DNA of 61,586 nucleotides from positions 1-61,586 of the forward strand of contig NZ_SPMY01000008.1 in the NCBI RefSeq assembly GCF_012939955.1, in the 5' to 3' direction. The position numbers and the translations under genes are program-made. This document shows positions 8,917-18,178 of the stretch, in pieces. Under the pieces are notes generated by a model. It had not been told where the DNA came from. It made no database searches and saw nothing but the letters and a program-made list of their open reading frames with translations. Position 1 is the stretch's first letter, and every line of letters begins with the position of its first letter. Origin of the DNA: Candidatus Accumulibacter phosphatis. Its GTDB lineage: Bacteria; Pseudomonadota; Gammaproteobacteria; Burkholderiales; Rhodocyclaceae.

Positions 8917-10416
8917 TCAATCTTTCGCTATCCGGCGGTACTGCACGGCCTCAGCAACATGCTGCGCCTCGATCGTACCAACAGCTGTTATATCGGCAAT
9001 TGTGCGGGCCAGCTTTAGTACACGATGGTAAGCGCGAGCAGAAAGGTCAAAGTGCCTGATGGCGTGTTCCAGCAGGCCGGCAGCGGCCGCTTCGAGCGGG
9101 CAAAACTGGTCGATTTCCCGGGTCGTCAAATGTGCGTTGGCTTTCCCCTGGCGCTTTATCTGCACCTCCCGCGCCAGCGCGACGCGGCCACGAACGACCG
9201 CCGACGCTTCGCCATCCGCCGGTTTTTGCAGCGCTTCGGCCGGCAAGGCGGGAACTTCGATCTGCAGATCGATGCGGTCGAGCAGCGGACCAGAGAGCCG
9301 ACTCCGATAACGCCGCACTTGCTCGGCGGTGCAGCGGCAGCGGCCAGTTGAGTCGCCATGATAGCCGCAGGGGCAGGGATTCATCGCCGCGACCAACTGA
9401 AACTGGGCCGGAAACTCGGCCTGGCGGGCGGCGCGCGAAATATGGATGCGACCGCTGTCGAGGGGCTCGCGCAGCGCCTCGAGCACTCGCCGATCGAACT
9501 CGGGAATCTCGTCGAGGAACAGGACCCCGTGATGCGCCAGCGAGATTTCACCGGGACGAGGCACGCTGCCGCCACCGACCAGCGCTGCCGACGACGCCGT
9601 GTGGTGCGGCGCCCGGTAGGGGTAGCGGCGGAAAAACTCGGGGCGAAACTGCCCGGCCAAGGACAGCACTGCCGCTGACTCGAGCGCGGCGGCCAGGGTC
9701 ATTGGTGGCAGCAAGCCCGGCAAACGGCTGGCGAGCATCGATTTGCCAGTACCCGGCGGGCCGGCAAGCAAAATCGAATGCGCACCAGCGGCAGCAATTT
9801 CGAGCGCGCGTTTAGCCTGTGCCTGCCCGCGCACGTCAGCCAGATCGGGATAGTCGCTGCCGACAGCGATGCTTTCGTCTGCCGGCAGACATTCGGCCAG
9901 GACCCCCTGCCCCGTCAGGTGGGCACAAACCTCAAGCAAGGTATTGGCGGCGAGCACCCGCACCTGGCCGGCCAGCGCAGCCTCACGCGCACTGCTCGTT
10001 GGCAGGACAAAGCTTCGCCCCTGACCACCGGCGGCGAGGACCATCGCCAAAGCGCCACGGATCGGCCGCAGTTCGCCCGAGAGCGACAGTTCGCCCGCGA
10101 ATTCATGGTCGGCCAGCGCGGCGTCGGGAATCTGGCCTGAAGCCGCCAGGATACCGAGCGCAATCGGCAAGTCGAAACGGCCCGACTCCTTGGGCAGATC
10201 GGCCGGCGCGAGGTTGACCGTGATCCGTTTGCTGGGAAAAGCAAAGCCCGAGTTCTGCAGCGCAGCCCTGACCCGATCGCGCGCTTCCTTGACCTCGGTA
10301 TCCGGCAAGCCAACCAGCGTGACGCTCGGCAGACCACCCGCGAGATGCACCTCGACGGCGACCTCCGGGGCAGAAAGTCCGTCCAGTCCGCGGCTATGAA
10401 CAATGGCAAGCGACAT
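8917..10416 (-). CDS. comM: YifB/ComM family Mg-chelatase-like AAA+ ATPase
   Basis: 499 residues. The order is an N-terminal Lon-protease-like domain (VHSRGLDGLSAPEVAVEVHLAGG), an AAA+ core with P-loop AGPPGTGKSML and Walker B LFLDEIPEFDRRVLEALREP, a cysteine-containing segment MNPCPCGYHGD, and the C-terminal Mg_chelatase_C helices. In Vibrio and Acinetobacter, ComM is a hexameric helicase that promotes branch migration during natural transformation; a similar role here is by family. It is followed by the Bcr/CflA gene at one base and preceded by ubiK, as in many betaproteobacteria. Confidence 0.93.
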   Translation of the reverse strand: MSLAIVHSRGLDGLSAPEVAVEVHLAGGLPSVTLVGLPDTEVKEARDRVRAALQNSGFAFPSKRITVNLAPADLPKESGRFDLPIALGILAASGQIPDAALADHEFAGELSLSGELRPIRGALAMVLAAGGQGRSFVLPTSSAREAALAGQVRVLAANTLLEVCAHLTGQGVLAECLPADESIAVGSDYPDLADVRGQAQAKRALEIAAAGAHSILLAGPPGTGKSMLASRLPGLLPPMTLAAALESAAVLSLAGQFRPEFFRRYPYRAPHHTASSAALVGGGSVPRPGEISLAHHGVLFLDEIPEFDRRVLEALREPLDSGRIHISRAARQAEFPAQFQLVAAMNPCPCGYHGDSTGRCRCTAEQVRRYRSRLSGPLLDRIDLQIEVPALPAEALQKPADGEASAVVRGRVALAREVQIKRQGKANAHLTTREIDQFCPLEAAAAGLLEHAIRHFDLSARAYHRVLKLARTIADITAVGTIEAQHVAEAVQYRRIAKD

Positions 10417-10508
10417 CGGGGTTGATGGTCAATGCACAGGCCAGGGGCTGGAAGGGGGCGGCCAGCAAGCGGGAAAAGCGTTCTGGCCTCGGCGCCGAAG
10501 CCCCCTGC

Positions 10509-10763
10509 TCAGGCCGACGGGTCGGGTGGGCTTTCCAGCTGCTCCAGGCGCAGTTCGAGGGCCTTCAATTTTTCCCGGGTGCGTTGTAGAACCTGGGTCT
10601 GGATATCGAACTCCTCGCGGCTGACCAGATCGAGTTTGCTGAAGAAACTGGCGAGCAGCGCACGTGCGTTCTTGTCGATATCCGCAGCAGGGCTGGCAGC
10701 GATGAGGCCACCCAGTCGAGCGCCAAGTTCTTCGAGAATTCTGGGGTCGAGCATGTGAATCAC
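10509..10763 (-). CDS. ubiK: UbiK family accessory factor (BMFP domain)
   Basis: 84 residues, composed of an N-terminal amphipathic helix (DPRILEELGARLGGLIA) and a C-terminal coiled coil (EFDIQTQVLQRTREKLKALE...LEQLE). This is the BMFP/YqiC architecture. UbiK is a trimeric accessory factor of aerobic ubiquinone biosynthesis that binds UbiJ and lipids. The second Met (MLDPRIL) could equally be the start. The comM-ubiK-glnK-amtB neighbourhood is common in betaproteobacteria and supports the call. Confidence 0.85.
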   Translation of the reverse strand: MIHMLDPRILEELGARLGGLIAASPAADIDKNARALLASFFSKLDLVSREEFDIQTQVLQRTREKLKALELRLEQLESPPDPSA

Positions 10764-10824
10764 CGACGGGTTCTGGTTTCTGAGTGCGTCGAGTTTAGCA
10801 CAGGCACGGCGCGCAAGCAGGCGC

Positions 10825-10839
10825 GCACCAGACTAGTGC
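10825..10839 (+). promoter_or_regulatory. NtrC-like binding site 1
   Basis: The half sites GCAC and GTGC are separated by seven bases (GCAC-CAGACTA-GTGC), which is the NtrC enhancer pattern. It lies about 110 bases upstream of the -24 element of the sigma-54 promoter of glnK. Confidence 0.65.
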
Positions 10840-10856
10840 ATGCGCCTATAGGCGCT

Positions 10857-10871
10857 GCTCTATGGCAGTGC
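10857..10871 (+). promoter_or_regulatory. NtrC-like binding site 2
   Basis: GCTC-TATGGCA-GTGC matches the GCAC-N7-GTGC pattern with one mismatch. Its centre is 32 bases from site 1, about three helical turns, so both sites face the same side of the DNA, as in known NtrC enhancers. Confidence 0.55.
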
Positions 10872-10935
10872 AACAAGCAGCCGTCTGCGCCGCACAGATT
10901 GCGCAGAGCACTGATTACTCAAGCAAAACAAACCT

Positions 10936-10950
10936 GGCACGAAACCTGCT
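10936..10950 (+). promoter_or_regulatory. Sigma-54 promoter of glnK-amtB
   Basis: TGGCACGAAACCTGCT has the invariant GG at 10936-10937 and GC at 10948-10949, separated by exactly ten bases, within the -24/-12 consensus TGGCAC-N5-TTGC (one mismatch in the -12 block). Transcription would start near 10961. With the two NtrC-like sites upstream and a PII/AmtB operon downstream, nitrogen control by NtrC is the natural reading. Confidence 0.75.
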
Positions 10951-11006
10951 AATAGCTGGGTAGCAATTCTTTTCTTTCGTCGTTCGCTTTGTTGGAGGGC
11001 TCACGC

Positions 11007-11105
11007 ATGAAAAATAGTGCTCTTGCCGCGCCGTTCACCGCCGCACTGTGGCCGCCACGCAGACCACAGGCCCTTCCTCAACGGAAGACGCCGCACAGCC
11101 TTTGA
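11007..11105 (+). CDS. Small ORF, possible remnant of an exported-protein gene
   Basis: A 32-codon frame, MKNSALAAPFTAALWPPRRP..., begins after a strong GGAGG eight bases upstream. It lies between the sigma-54 promoter and glnK. The first 14 residues look like the start of a signal peptide. In the +1-shifted frame, the sequence after TAAL continues with LAATQTTG-like residues, as a signal peptide would. In many betaproteobacteria a TorF-like porin gene sits between such a promoter and glnK. I infer that this could be its eroded 5' end, or a short leader ORF. No homology can be shown from this length. Confidence 0.3.
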   Translation: MKNSALAAPFTAALWPPRRPQALPQRKTPHSL

Positions 11106-11513
<408 letters not shown>

Positions 11514-11523
11514 GGAGCCTGCC

Positions 11524-13018
11524 ATGAAGCACCTTTTTACCATTCTCGCCCTGGTCGGAGCCGTCGCTATCGGCGCCCCGGCATGGGCTGACGAGACGCC
11601 GGCCGGGGTCAGCGCGGTGAGCCACGCGATGACCTTGGCGCAGGCTCCGGCAGCGGCTGCAGAAGTCGCAGCCACCGCCAGCGCCGTCGCTGCAGTCGAA
11701 GCAGCGCCGCAGCTCAGCAAGGCAGACAACGGCTGGATCATGGTCTGCGCCGCGCTGGTCATCCTGATGTCGCTGCCCGGGCTGGCCCTCTTCTATGGGG
11801 GGCTGGTGCGCACCAAGAACATGCTCTCGGTACTGATGCAGGTCTTTGTGACCTTCTCGCTGATCAGCGTGCTGTGGGTGGTCTATGGCTACTCGCTGGC
11901 GTTCACTGAAGGCGGCAGTTTCTTCGGGGTGCTCGATAAGGCCTTCCTGAAAGGAATTACCGCCGACTCGCTTGGCGCCACCTTCTCCAAGGGCGTGTTC
12001 ATCTCCGAGCTGACCTTTGTCATCTTCCAGGGCGCTTTCGCAGCGATCACCTGCTGCCTGATCGTCGGCGCTTTCGCCGAACGCGCAAAGTTTGCCGCAA
12101 TCCTGGTGTTCATGATCATCTGGTTCACGCTCTCCTACGCCCCCCATGGCGCACATGGTGTGGTACTGGGCGGGTCCGGATGCCTATATCGACGCCGCTG
12201 CCGGCGAAGCCGCCGGCAAGACCGCCGGCTTCCTGTTCCAGAAAGGCGCTCTCGACTTTGCCGGCGGCACCGTGGTGCACATCAACGCCGCTATCGCCGG
12301 ACTGGTCGGCGCCTTCATGATCGGCAAGCGGATTGGTTACGGCCGCGAATCGATGGCGCCGCACAGCCTGACCTTCACCATGATCGGTGCCTCGCTGCTG
12401 TGGTTTGGCTGGTTCGGATTCAACGCCGGCTCGGCACTGGAGGCCAGCGGTGGCTCGGCTCTGGCGATGGTCAATACCTGGTTGGCAACGGCTTGTGCAA
12501 CACTCTCCTGGATGCTCGCCGAATGGATGATCAAAGGAAAACCTTCGATGCTTGGCGCCGCTTCCGGAGCAGTTGCCGGGCTGGTGGCCATCACCCCGGC
12601 AGCAGGTTTCGTCGGAGTAATGGGCGCCATCGCCATTGGCCTGCTGGCCGGCGTGGTCTGCCTGTGGGGCGTCAATGGTTTGAAGCATATTCTCGGCGCC
12701 GATGATTCCCTCGACGTTTTCGGCGTCCATGGTGTCGGCGGCATCCTCGGTGCCATCCTGACCGGCGTCTTCGCCTCGCCCTCGCTTGGCGGCACCGGCG
12801 TCTATGACTATGTCGCCAACGCCGTCGGCGAGTACGACATGACCGCGCAGGTGATCAGCCAGTTGTGGGGCGTGGGCACGGTAATCGTCTGGTCGGGCAT
12901 CGTGTCGGTCGTGGCCTTCAAAGTGGTCGACCTGGTGATCGGTTTGCGCGTACCGGAAGACGAGGAACGCGAAGGCCTTGACATCACCGCACACGGCGAG
13001 TCGGCCTACCACTACTGA
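11524..13018 (+). CDS. amtB: Ammonium transporter AmtB, interrupted by a +1 frameshift
   Basis: The first frame gives a signal peptide (ending APAWADE), an Ala-rich linker and helices up to IIWFTLSYAP. The second frame continues MAHMVWYWAGPDAYID to the C-terminus. The shift is in a run of six C at 12140-12145. Deleting one base restores a product of 497 residues. Signature parts are present: DNGWIMVCAALVILMSLPGLALFYGGLVR, and the later DVFGVHGVGGILGAILTG with a pore His. It conducts ammonia across the inner membrane and is gated by GlnK. The N-terminal signal sequence is usual for betaproteobacterial AmtB. It is probably intact in the organism. Confidence 0.93.
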
Positions 13019-13047
13019 ACCCTTCGGCCTTAATGAACTCTCCCCTT

Positions 13048-13082
13048 CGGGCGCCCACGTGGCGCCCGCTTTTTTTTTTTTT
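13048..13082 (+). terminator. Rho-independent terminator after amtB
   Basis: CGGGCGCC-CACGT-GGCGCCCG forms a perfect eight-base-pair GC stem, followed by a tract of more than ten T. It lies about 30 bases after the amtB stop. Confidence 0.92.
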
Positions 13083-13248
13083 GGGGGGTGGATAGGGGAC
13101 AATCAGCTGGCGACCGGGAACTAGTCGCCAGTGTGTCCCAGCAGGAGACCCTCGATTCCTGACGCAGGATCACGTACTCTAAGCAGTCGTGCAGCACCTT
13201 CACGCACTGCCCCCGGCCGAGCCCGGGATCACTTGAGCGGGAGAAACA

Positions 13249-13689
13249 ATGGCTTTTCTGAGCTGGCGAGACCAGTATCGCGTCGGGGTTGAGCACATCG
13301 ACCAGGAGCATCGCTTTCTTTTCGATCTCATCAACGAGTTCCATAACGAGTACCGTGGCGGCGCCGATCGCAGGGCGATGGAACAGGTCTTCAACCGTCT
13401 GGTTCAATACTCGGAAGAACATTTTCGCCACGAGGAGGAGACCATGCTGGAAAGCGAGTATCCGCTTCATGCCGAACATTGCGCGCTGCACGAGGCACTC
13501 TATATGGCGCTTTTTCGTCTCTCCGAAGAACTGGCCGCCGGCTCGTTGCGGATCGACATGGACACGCATCGCTTCCTCCGCGCGTCGTTGGTCGAACATA
13601 TCCTCAAGCATGACCTGGCGTTTAGCGACTACTTGGCGCAAAGGACGAAAGCGATGCTGGCCAGCAAACAGGACAGTCCTCCGGCGTAG
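13249..13689 (+). CDS. Bacteriohemerythrin
   Basis: 146 residues with the full set of diiron ligands of the hemerythrin family: His in VEHIDQEH, HNEY, HxxxE in HFRHEEETM, HxxxH in HAEHCALHEAL, and the C-terminal HILKHDLAFSDY. Such proteins bind O2 reversibly through a non-heme diiron centre and act in O2 supply or sensing in microaerobic proteobacteria. The start ATG follows GAGAAACA. It is single-domain with no attached sensor module. The next gene is 240 bases away, so it appears monocistronic. Confidence 0.93.
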   Translation: MAFLSWRDQYRVGVEHIDQEHRFLFDLINEFHNEYRGGADRRAMEQVFNRLVQYSEEHFRHEEETMLESEYPLHAEHCALHEALYMALFRLSEELAAGSLRIDMDTHRFLRASLVEHILKHDLAFSDYLAQRTKAMLASKQDSPPA

Positions 13690-13932
13690 AGCCCGGCGAC
13701 GAGCGCAGCAGACTGAGCCGGCCCTTCACCGCTACGCTGGCGCACGACCAGCGCCAGCGCAACCGCCTGCTTCTACCGTAGCCAGGCATTTCTCGGCGCG
13801 GTTTACTCCTTGAACCGGAGCGCCGTCTGTGCGACATTCGCGGTCTAGTGCACGTCTATTCGATCCGCTGACATACCGTCTGAACCGCGTCGAAACAAGC
13901 ACGATCAAGCACAGCAGGAACAGGGAGAGACC

Positions 13933-14232
13933 ATGAAATACGTGATTTGGGTGTTCTGGCCGGCGTTTATCGCCGCCGGAATCGCCGAAACGATCTTCTT
14001 TACGATGATCGATCCAGAGCAGTTATACCTTTTCGGACAGCGTGTCGAATGGTCGTTAACCGCGACCTACTCGACGGGTTTTCTGCTCTTCTGGCTGGTG
14101 TGCATTGGCTCGAGTCTGATGACCTATCTGATGATGCCCAGAGACGCCAAGGAGGCGCTGATGAAGGCCGCCGGTGAGCGTGAGGATCTCGCCCGACCGA
14201 AGCGCCGGGAACCTGGCAGCGTCGGCCGCTAG
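13933..14232 (+). CDS. Small two-helix membrane protein, unknown function
   Basis: 99 residues. Two transmembrane segments are seen (VIWVFWPAFIAAGIAETIFFTMI and TGFLLFWLVCIGSSLMTYLMM), with a charged, basic C-terminal tail (REDLARPKRREPGSVGR). A GGAGA Shine-Dalgarno lies five bases before ATG. The layout resembles short conserved proteobacterial inner-membrane proteins of unknown role. Its 3' end overlaps the convergent metZ end by four bases. Confidence 0.75.
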   Translation: MKYVIWVFWPAFIAAGIAETIFFTMIDPEQLYLFGQRVEWSLTATYSTGFLLFWLVCIGSSLMTYLMMPRDAKEALMKAAGEREDLARPKRREPGSVGR

Positions 14233-15444
14233 ATCGACGCCAAACCGCTTTCGAGGTCGTTCTGCAGGTCGACGACGGCTTCGAGACCGACGGCAATGCG
14301 CAGCAGATCCTCGCTGACGCCCGCCGCAGCACGCTGCTCCGGTGTGAGACGACCGTGTGTCGTTGAGGCGGGATGAGTGAGCGTCGTTTTGGTATCGCCG
14401 AGATTGGCGGTAATCGACAGCAAACGACAGCTATCGACCACCTTCCAGGCTTCCTGACGCGCCCCCTTGACGGTGAAGGAAACGATCGCCCCACCGCTTT
14501 TCTGCTGCCGACAAGCCAGGTCGAACTGCGGATGCGAAGGCAGGCCAGGATAGTAGACACGCGCCACCCGGGGGGTGCTGCTCTAGCCACTGCGCGAGTT
14601 GCAGCGCCTTCGCCGACTGTGCGTGCATGCGAATCTGTAGCGTCTCCATGCCTTTCAGAAGTACCCAGGCGTTGAACGCGGAGAGCGTCGGGCCAGCGGT
14701 GCGCAGAAACCTGAACACCTCGTCGGTCAGTCTTTTCGGCCCGGCGACGGCGCCACCGAGTACCCGGCCCTGGCCGTCGAGGTATTTGGTCGCCGAATGC
14801 AGCACCAGATCGGCACCGAGATCGAGCGGCCGCTGCAGAATCGGTGTGCAAAAGCAATTATCGACGACCACCAGAATGCCGCGCGCGTGCGCGATGGCGA
14901 CCAGCGCGGCGATATCGGCGATGGCGGTCAGCGGATTCGACGGCGTTTCGAGAAACAGGAGCCTGGTTTCTGGCCGCAGCGCTGCTTCCCAGGCCGCGAT
15001 ATCGGTCTGCGAGACAAAGCTGGTCTGAATCCCGAAGCGTGGCATGAGAGTGCCGAGCATCTGTTGCGTCGCGCCAAACAAGCCCGTCGAAGCGACGATA
15101 TGGTCGCCGCTGCTGCACAGCGCCATCACCAGCGAGAGAATTGCCGACATTCCCGATGCCGTGGCCACACAAGCCTCGGCGCCTTCGAGCGCCGCGAGAC
15201 GGTCCTGAAATGCCGTCACCGTCGGATTCGTAAAACGCGAGTAGACGTTCCCTTCTTCCTCACCCGAAAAGCGAGCGGCTGCCTGAGCGGCGCTGTCGAA
15301 GACAAAACTCGAGGTCAGATACAGCGCCTCGCTATGCTCGTTGAACTGGCTGCGTTCCTGACCGGCGCGCACCGCCAGCGTCTCCAGGGAATAGCTGCGA
15401 GGGGCGTCGATTGTTTCCATTGCTTGCATTGCCTTTATCTTCAA
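14229..15444 (-). CDS. metZ: O-succinylhomoserine sulfhydrylase, interrupted by a +1 frameshift
   Basis: A PLP-dependent Cys/Met-metabolism enzyme that makes homocysteine from O-succinylhomoserine and sulfide. Visible features are EGNVYSRFTNPTVTAFQDRLAALEG near the N-terminus, the PLP lysine in LHSATKYLDGQGRVLGG, and the substrate part ITANLGDTKTTLTHPASTTH in the second frame. The frame switch is in a run of six G on the plus strand (14570-14575). Deleting one base joins LEQHPRVARVYYPGLPSHP and gives 404 residues, the family length. Its ATG overlaps the purF stop (ATGA). The cvpA-purF-metZ order is conserved in betaproteobacteria and pseudomonads. Confidence 0.93.
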
Positions 15445-16967
15445 TCTACTGACATCAGGTTCAACTGCAATTGATTCGACGACCAGCGCTCGTCCCGCGC
15501 TGGCGCGCCGTCACCTTCGCGCGCCAGTTCGATGGCATTCAGATACGCCGGGCTGACGTCGCCGGTAATATAGACGCCATCAAAGCACGAGGTGTCAAAG
15601 TTGCACAGCGAAGGCTTCAATTCTCGAATCGACGCCTTCAGCGCGTCGAGATCCTGGTACACCAGCGCGTCGGCACCAATTTCACGGGCGATTTCCTCGC
15701 CGCTGCGACCGGTGGCGATCAACTCGCTGCGCGTCGGCATGTCGATTCCATAAACGTTCGGATAGCGCACCGGCGGCGAAGCAGAGGCAAAGTAGACCTT
15801 CAGTGCACCCGCGGCGCGCGCCATTTCGACGATCTCGCGGCTGGTTGTGCCGCGCACGATCGAATCGTCGACCAGGAGCACGCGCTTGCCCTTGAACTCC
15901 TGGGCAACGGTATTGAGTTTCTGGCGAACCGAGCGTTTGCGTGTTGCCTGACCCGGCATGATAAAGGTGCGACCAATGTAGCGGTTCTTGACGAAACCCT
16001 CGCGATAGGGGACGTCGATGCGCTGCGCAAGCTGCATCGCCGACGGGCGACTGGAGTCGGGAATCGGGATGACCACGTCGATTTCTTCGACCGGAATATG
16101 CTTCACCAGCTTGTCGGCCAGATGCTCGCCCATATGCAGCCGCGCTTCATAGACCGAGACGCCGTCAATCACCGAGTCCGGGCGTGCCAGATAGACGAAC
16201 TCGAAAATACACGGCGCAAGCACTGAATTGGGCGCGCATTGACGCTGGTGGATGCGGTGTTCGAGGTCGATGAAAATGGCCTCGCCCGGCTCGACGTCGC
16301 GTAGCACTTTGAATCCCAGGGTGTCGAGCGCCACCGACTCGGAAGCAAACAGATACTCGGTGCCCGCGGGCGTCTCGTTGCTGCCGAAGATCAGTGGACG
16401 AATGCCAAAGGGGTCACGGAAAGCGAGCATGCCATAACCGGCGATCATCGCCACCACGGCATAGGCTCCTCGGCAGCGACGATGAACCGCCGACACCGCT
16501 CCAAAAATGGTATCGAGATCCAGACGATAGCCCTTGGCAGTGGCCTGGAGTTCGTGCGCCAGTGCGTTGAGCAGCACTTCCGAATCGGAATGGGTATTGA
16601 TGTGCCGCAGGTCCTGGCGGAACATCTCCTTCTTGAGTTCTTCGGTGTTGGTCAGGTTGCCGTTGTGCCCGAGAACAATCCCGAATGGCGAGTTAACGTA
16701 AAAAGGCTGTGACAGCGAGGAATCGAACGCCGAACCTGCGGTCGGGTAGCGGCAGTGAGCGATTCCCATGTTGCCCGGTAGCGCGCGCATGTTGCGCGTG
16801 CGAAAGACGTCGCGCACCAGCCCGGAGCCCTTGTGCATGTGGAAGGCATCATCCTCGACTGTCGCCATGCCGGCCGCGTCCTGGCCGCGATGCTGCAGGA
16901 CCATCAAACCATCATAAAGCAACTGGTTTACCGGTGTGGTGGCGACAACTCCGAGAATCCCGCACAT
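15441..16967 (-). CDS. purF: Amidophosphoribosyltransferase
   Basis: 508 residues. The nucleophile Cys2 (MCGILGVV) opens the Ntn glutaminase domain, with QHRGQDAAGM nearby. The phosphoribosyltransferase domain has the PRPP loop VLLVDDSIVRGTTSREIV. It catalyses the first committed step of purine synthesis (PRPP plus glutamine to phosphoribosylamine). It sits between cvpA (ten-base gap) and metZ (four-base overlap) on the same strand, so the genes are probably co-transcribed. Confidence 0.97.
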   Translation of the reverse strand: MCGILGVVATTPVNQLLYDGLMVLQHRGQDAAGMATVEDDAFHMHKGSGLVRDVFRTRNMRALPGNMGIAHCRYPTAGSAFDSSLSQPFYVNSPFGIVLGHNGNLTNTEELKKEMFRQDLRHINTHSDSEVLLNALAHELQATAKGYRLDLDTIFGAVSAVHRRCRGAYAVVAMIAGYGMLAFRDPFGIRPLIFGSNETPAGTEYLFASESVALDTLGFKVLRDVEPGEAIFIDLEHRIHQRQCAPNSVLAPCIFEFVYLARPDSVIDGVSVYEARLHMGEHLADKLVKHIPVEEIDVVIPIPDSSRPSAMQLAQRIDVPYREGFVKNRYIGRTFIMPGQATRKRSVRQKLNTVAQEFKGKRVLLVDDSIVRGTTSREIVEMARAAGALKVYFASASPPVRYPNVYGIDMPTRSELIATGRSGEEIAREIGADALVYQDLDALKASIRELKPSLCNFDTSCFDGVYITGDVSPAYLNAIELAREGDGAPARDERWSSNQLQLNLMSVD

Positions 16968-16977
16968 AGTGTTTTTC

Positions 16978-17466
16978 CTAGCCGAACCTGATTCGTTTAG
17001 TCACTTCTGATGGCAACCATGGCTTGCTGGCCAGGACTGCCGTTTCGAGCGGCGCCGAAAAATACGCCTCACTCCACCACTTCTCGCTGGGTAGCGACGT
17101 CATGCCGCCAACGGCCACCAGGACCAGGACGATCACCAGACCCCGGGCAGCACCGAAAATGATTCCCAGCAGGCGATCGGTCAAGGTCATCCCCAGCGCC
17201 TTGAGCAGGCTACGCACGGCCAGGCGCAGCAGTGCCATTACCACCAGCACGGCGACGAAGATGGTCACCCAGCCGGCGACCAGTCGCAGCGCCGGATCGG
17301 CAATCGACGTAAAGCCCGCGGCGACCAGAGAGCCCCACCAGCGCGCGGCAAAAAAGGCGAGCACCCACGCCACCAGGGCGATGATCTCGCCAACGACGCC
17401 ACGCCACATACCGATTACCAGGGAAACAGCAACGACAAACAGCACGACATAGTCGAAAACGGTCAT
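16978..17466 (-). CDS. cvpA: CvpA family membrane protein
   Basis: 162 residues with four hydrophobic segments, beginning VFDYVVLFVVAVSLVIGMWRGVVGEIIALVAW, the CvpA start with its WRG motif. CvpA is an inner-membrane protein needed for colicin V production in E. coli; its biochemical role is unclear. It commonly precedes purF. Its ATG overlaps the dedD stop by four bases, suggesting translational coupling. Confidence 0.92.
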   Translation of the reverse strand: MTVFDYVVLFVVAVSLVIGMWRGVVGEIIALVAWVLAFFAARWWGSLVAAGFTSIADPALRLVAGWVTIFVAVLVVMALLRLAVRSLLKALGMTLTDRLLGIIFGAARGLVIVLVLVAVGGMTSLPSEKWWSEAYFSAPLETAVLASKPWLPSEVTKRIRFG

Positions 17467-18164
17467 GAGCGGCCGGCGACGACTCCGCCAACACCGATCG
17501 TTTTCAACTTCTCGAGGGCTTTCTCAGCGGCCTCGCGGTTCGGAAAGGGGCCGGCACGCACACGCGTTCTTTTCCCGGCCGGCGAATTGAGGATTTCAGT
17601 ATAGTTGGCGACGCCAATGCGATTGATGCTGGCAACCAGCTTCTTGACGTTCTCAGGATCGGCGAATGCGCCGACCATAATGACGAACTGCCCATCTGAC
17701 GCCACCGGTGCGGGTGGTGGCGGCGGCGGCAAGGGTTGCGGCTTCTTGACGATGGGAGGAGCAGGCGGCGCTACCGGGATCTCGGTTTTTTTCGGCGGCG
17801 ACTTCTCGACAGGCTTGGCCGCTTTCGCTTTGGCGCTCTCTTCTACCGCCTTCGCGATCGGCTCTTCTGCCGCTGCCGCCTCATCTGGCAGCGCGGCGTC
17901 GTGCTCTGCGCCAGCTGCGGCCACGGCAGCCGACGGCGACGCGCGGGCGGCCAGTTCGGCTGGATCGAACAGCTTTTGGTCCTGACCCGGGATGCGGATC
18001 TGGATGTCCTGCACCACTTGCTTCGGCTCTTCGTCCATGACCATCGGCAGGACCACCGCGGCCAGTCCGGCAATCGCCACCGCGCCAACCAGGCGGCGAC
18101 GTGCCTTCTTCTTGAGGTGTAACTGTGGGTCGGTTGATTCAGTCATCTGCATCGTGGAATCCAC
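17463..18164 (-). CDS. dedD: SPOR-domain cell division protein DedD-like
   Basis: 233 residues. A short basic cytoplasmic N-terminus (LKKKARRRLVGA) precedes one membrane helix (VAIAGLAAVVLPMVM). There is then an Ala/Pro/Lys-rich periplasmic linker with a polyproline block (QPLPPPPPPAP), and a C-terminal SPOR domain (FVIMVGAFADPENVKKLVASI ... RVRAGPFPNREAAEKALEKL). DedD binds septal peptidoglycan and helps constriction in E. coli. Its position between folC and cvpA is conserved. Confidence 0.9.
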   Translation of the reverse strand: MDSTMQMTESTDPQLHLKKKARRRLVGAVAIAGLAAVVLPMVMDEEPKQVVQDIQIRIPGQDQKLFDPAELAARASPSAAVAAAGAEHDAALPDEAAAAEEPIAKAVEESAKAKAAKPVEKSPPKKTEIPVAPPAPPIVKKPQPLPPPPPPAPVASDGQFVIMVGAFADPENVKKLVASINRIGVANYTEILNSPAGKRTRVRAGPFPNREAAEKALEKLKTIGVGGVVAGRS

Positions 18165-18178
18165 TGCCGTCGCTTCAA

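Noticed and set aside
13069-13088. Long T and G runs after amtB as a variable-number locus
   Set aside because: The T run belongs to a normal terminator. Given the homopolymer problems in this assembly, its length cannot be interpreted.
14000-14857. 285-codon minus-strand frame overlapping metZ
   Set aside because: It is out of frame with both metZ parts and rich in Arg/Ser; the apparent length comes from the metZ frameshift region.
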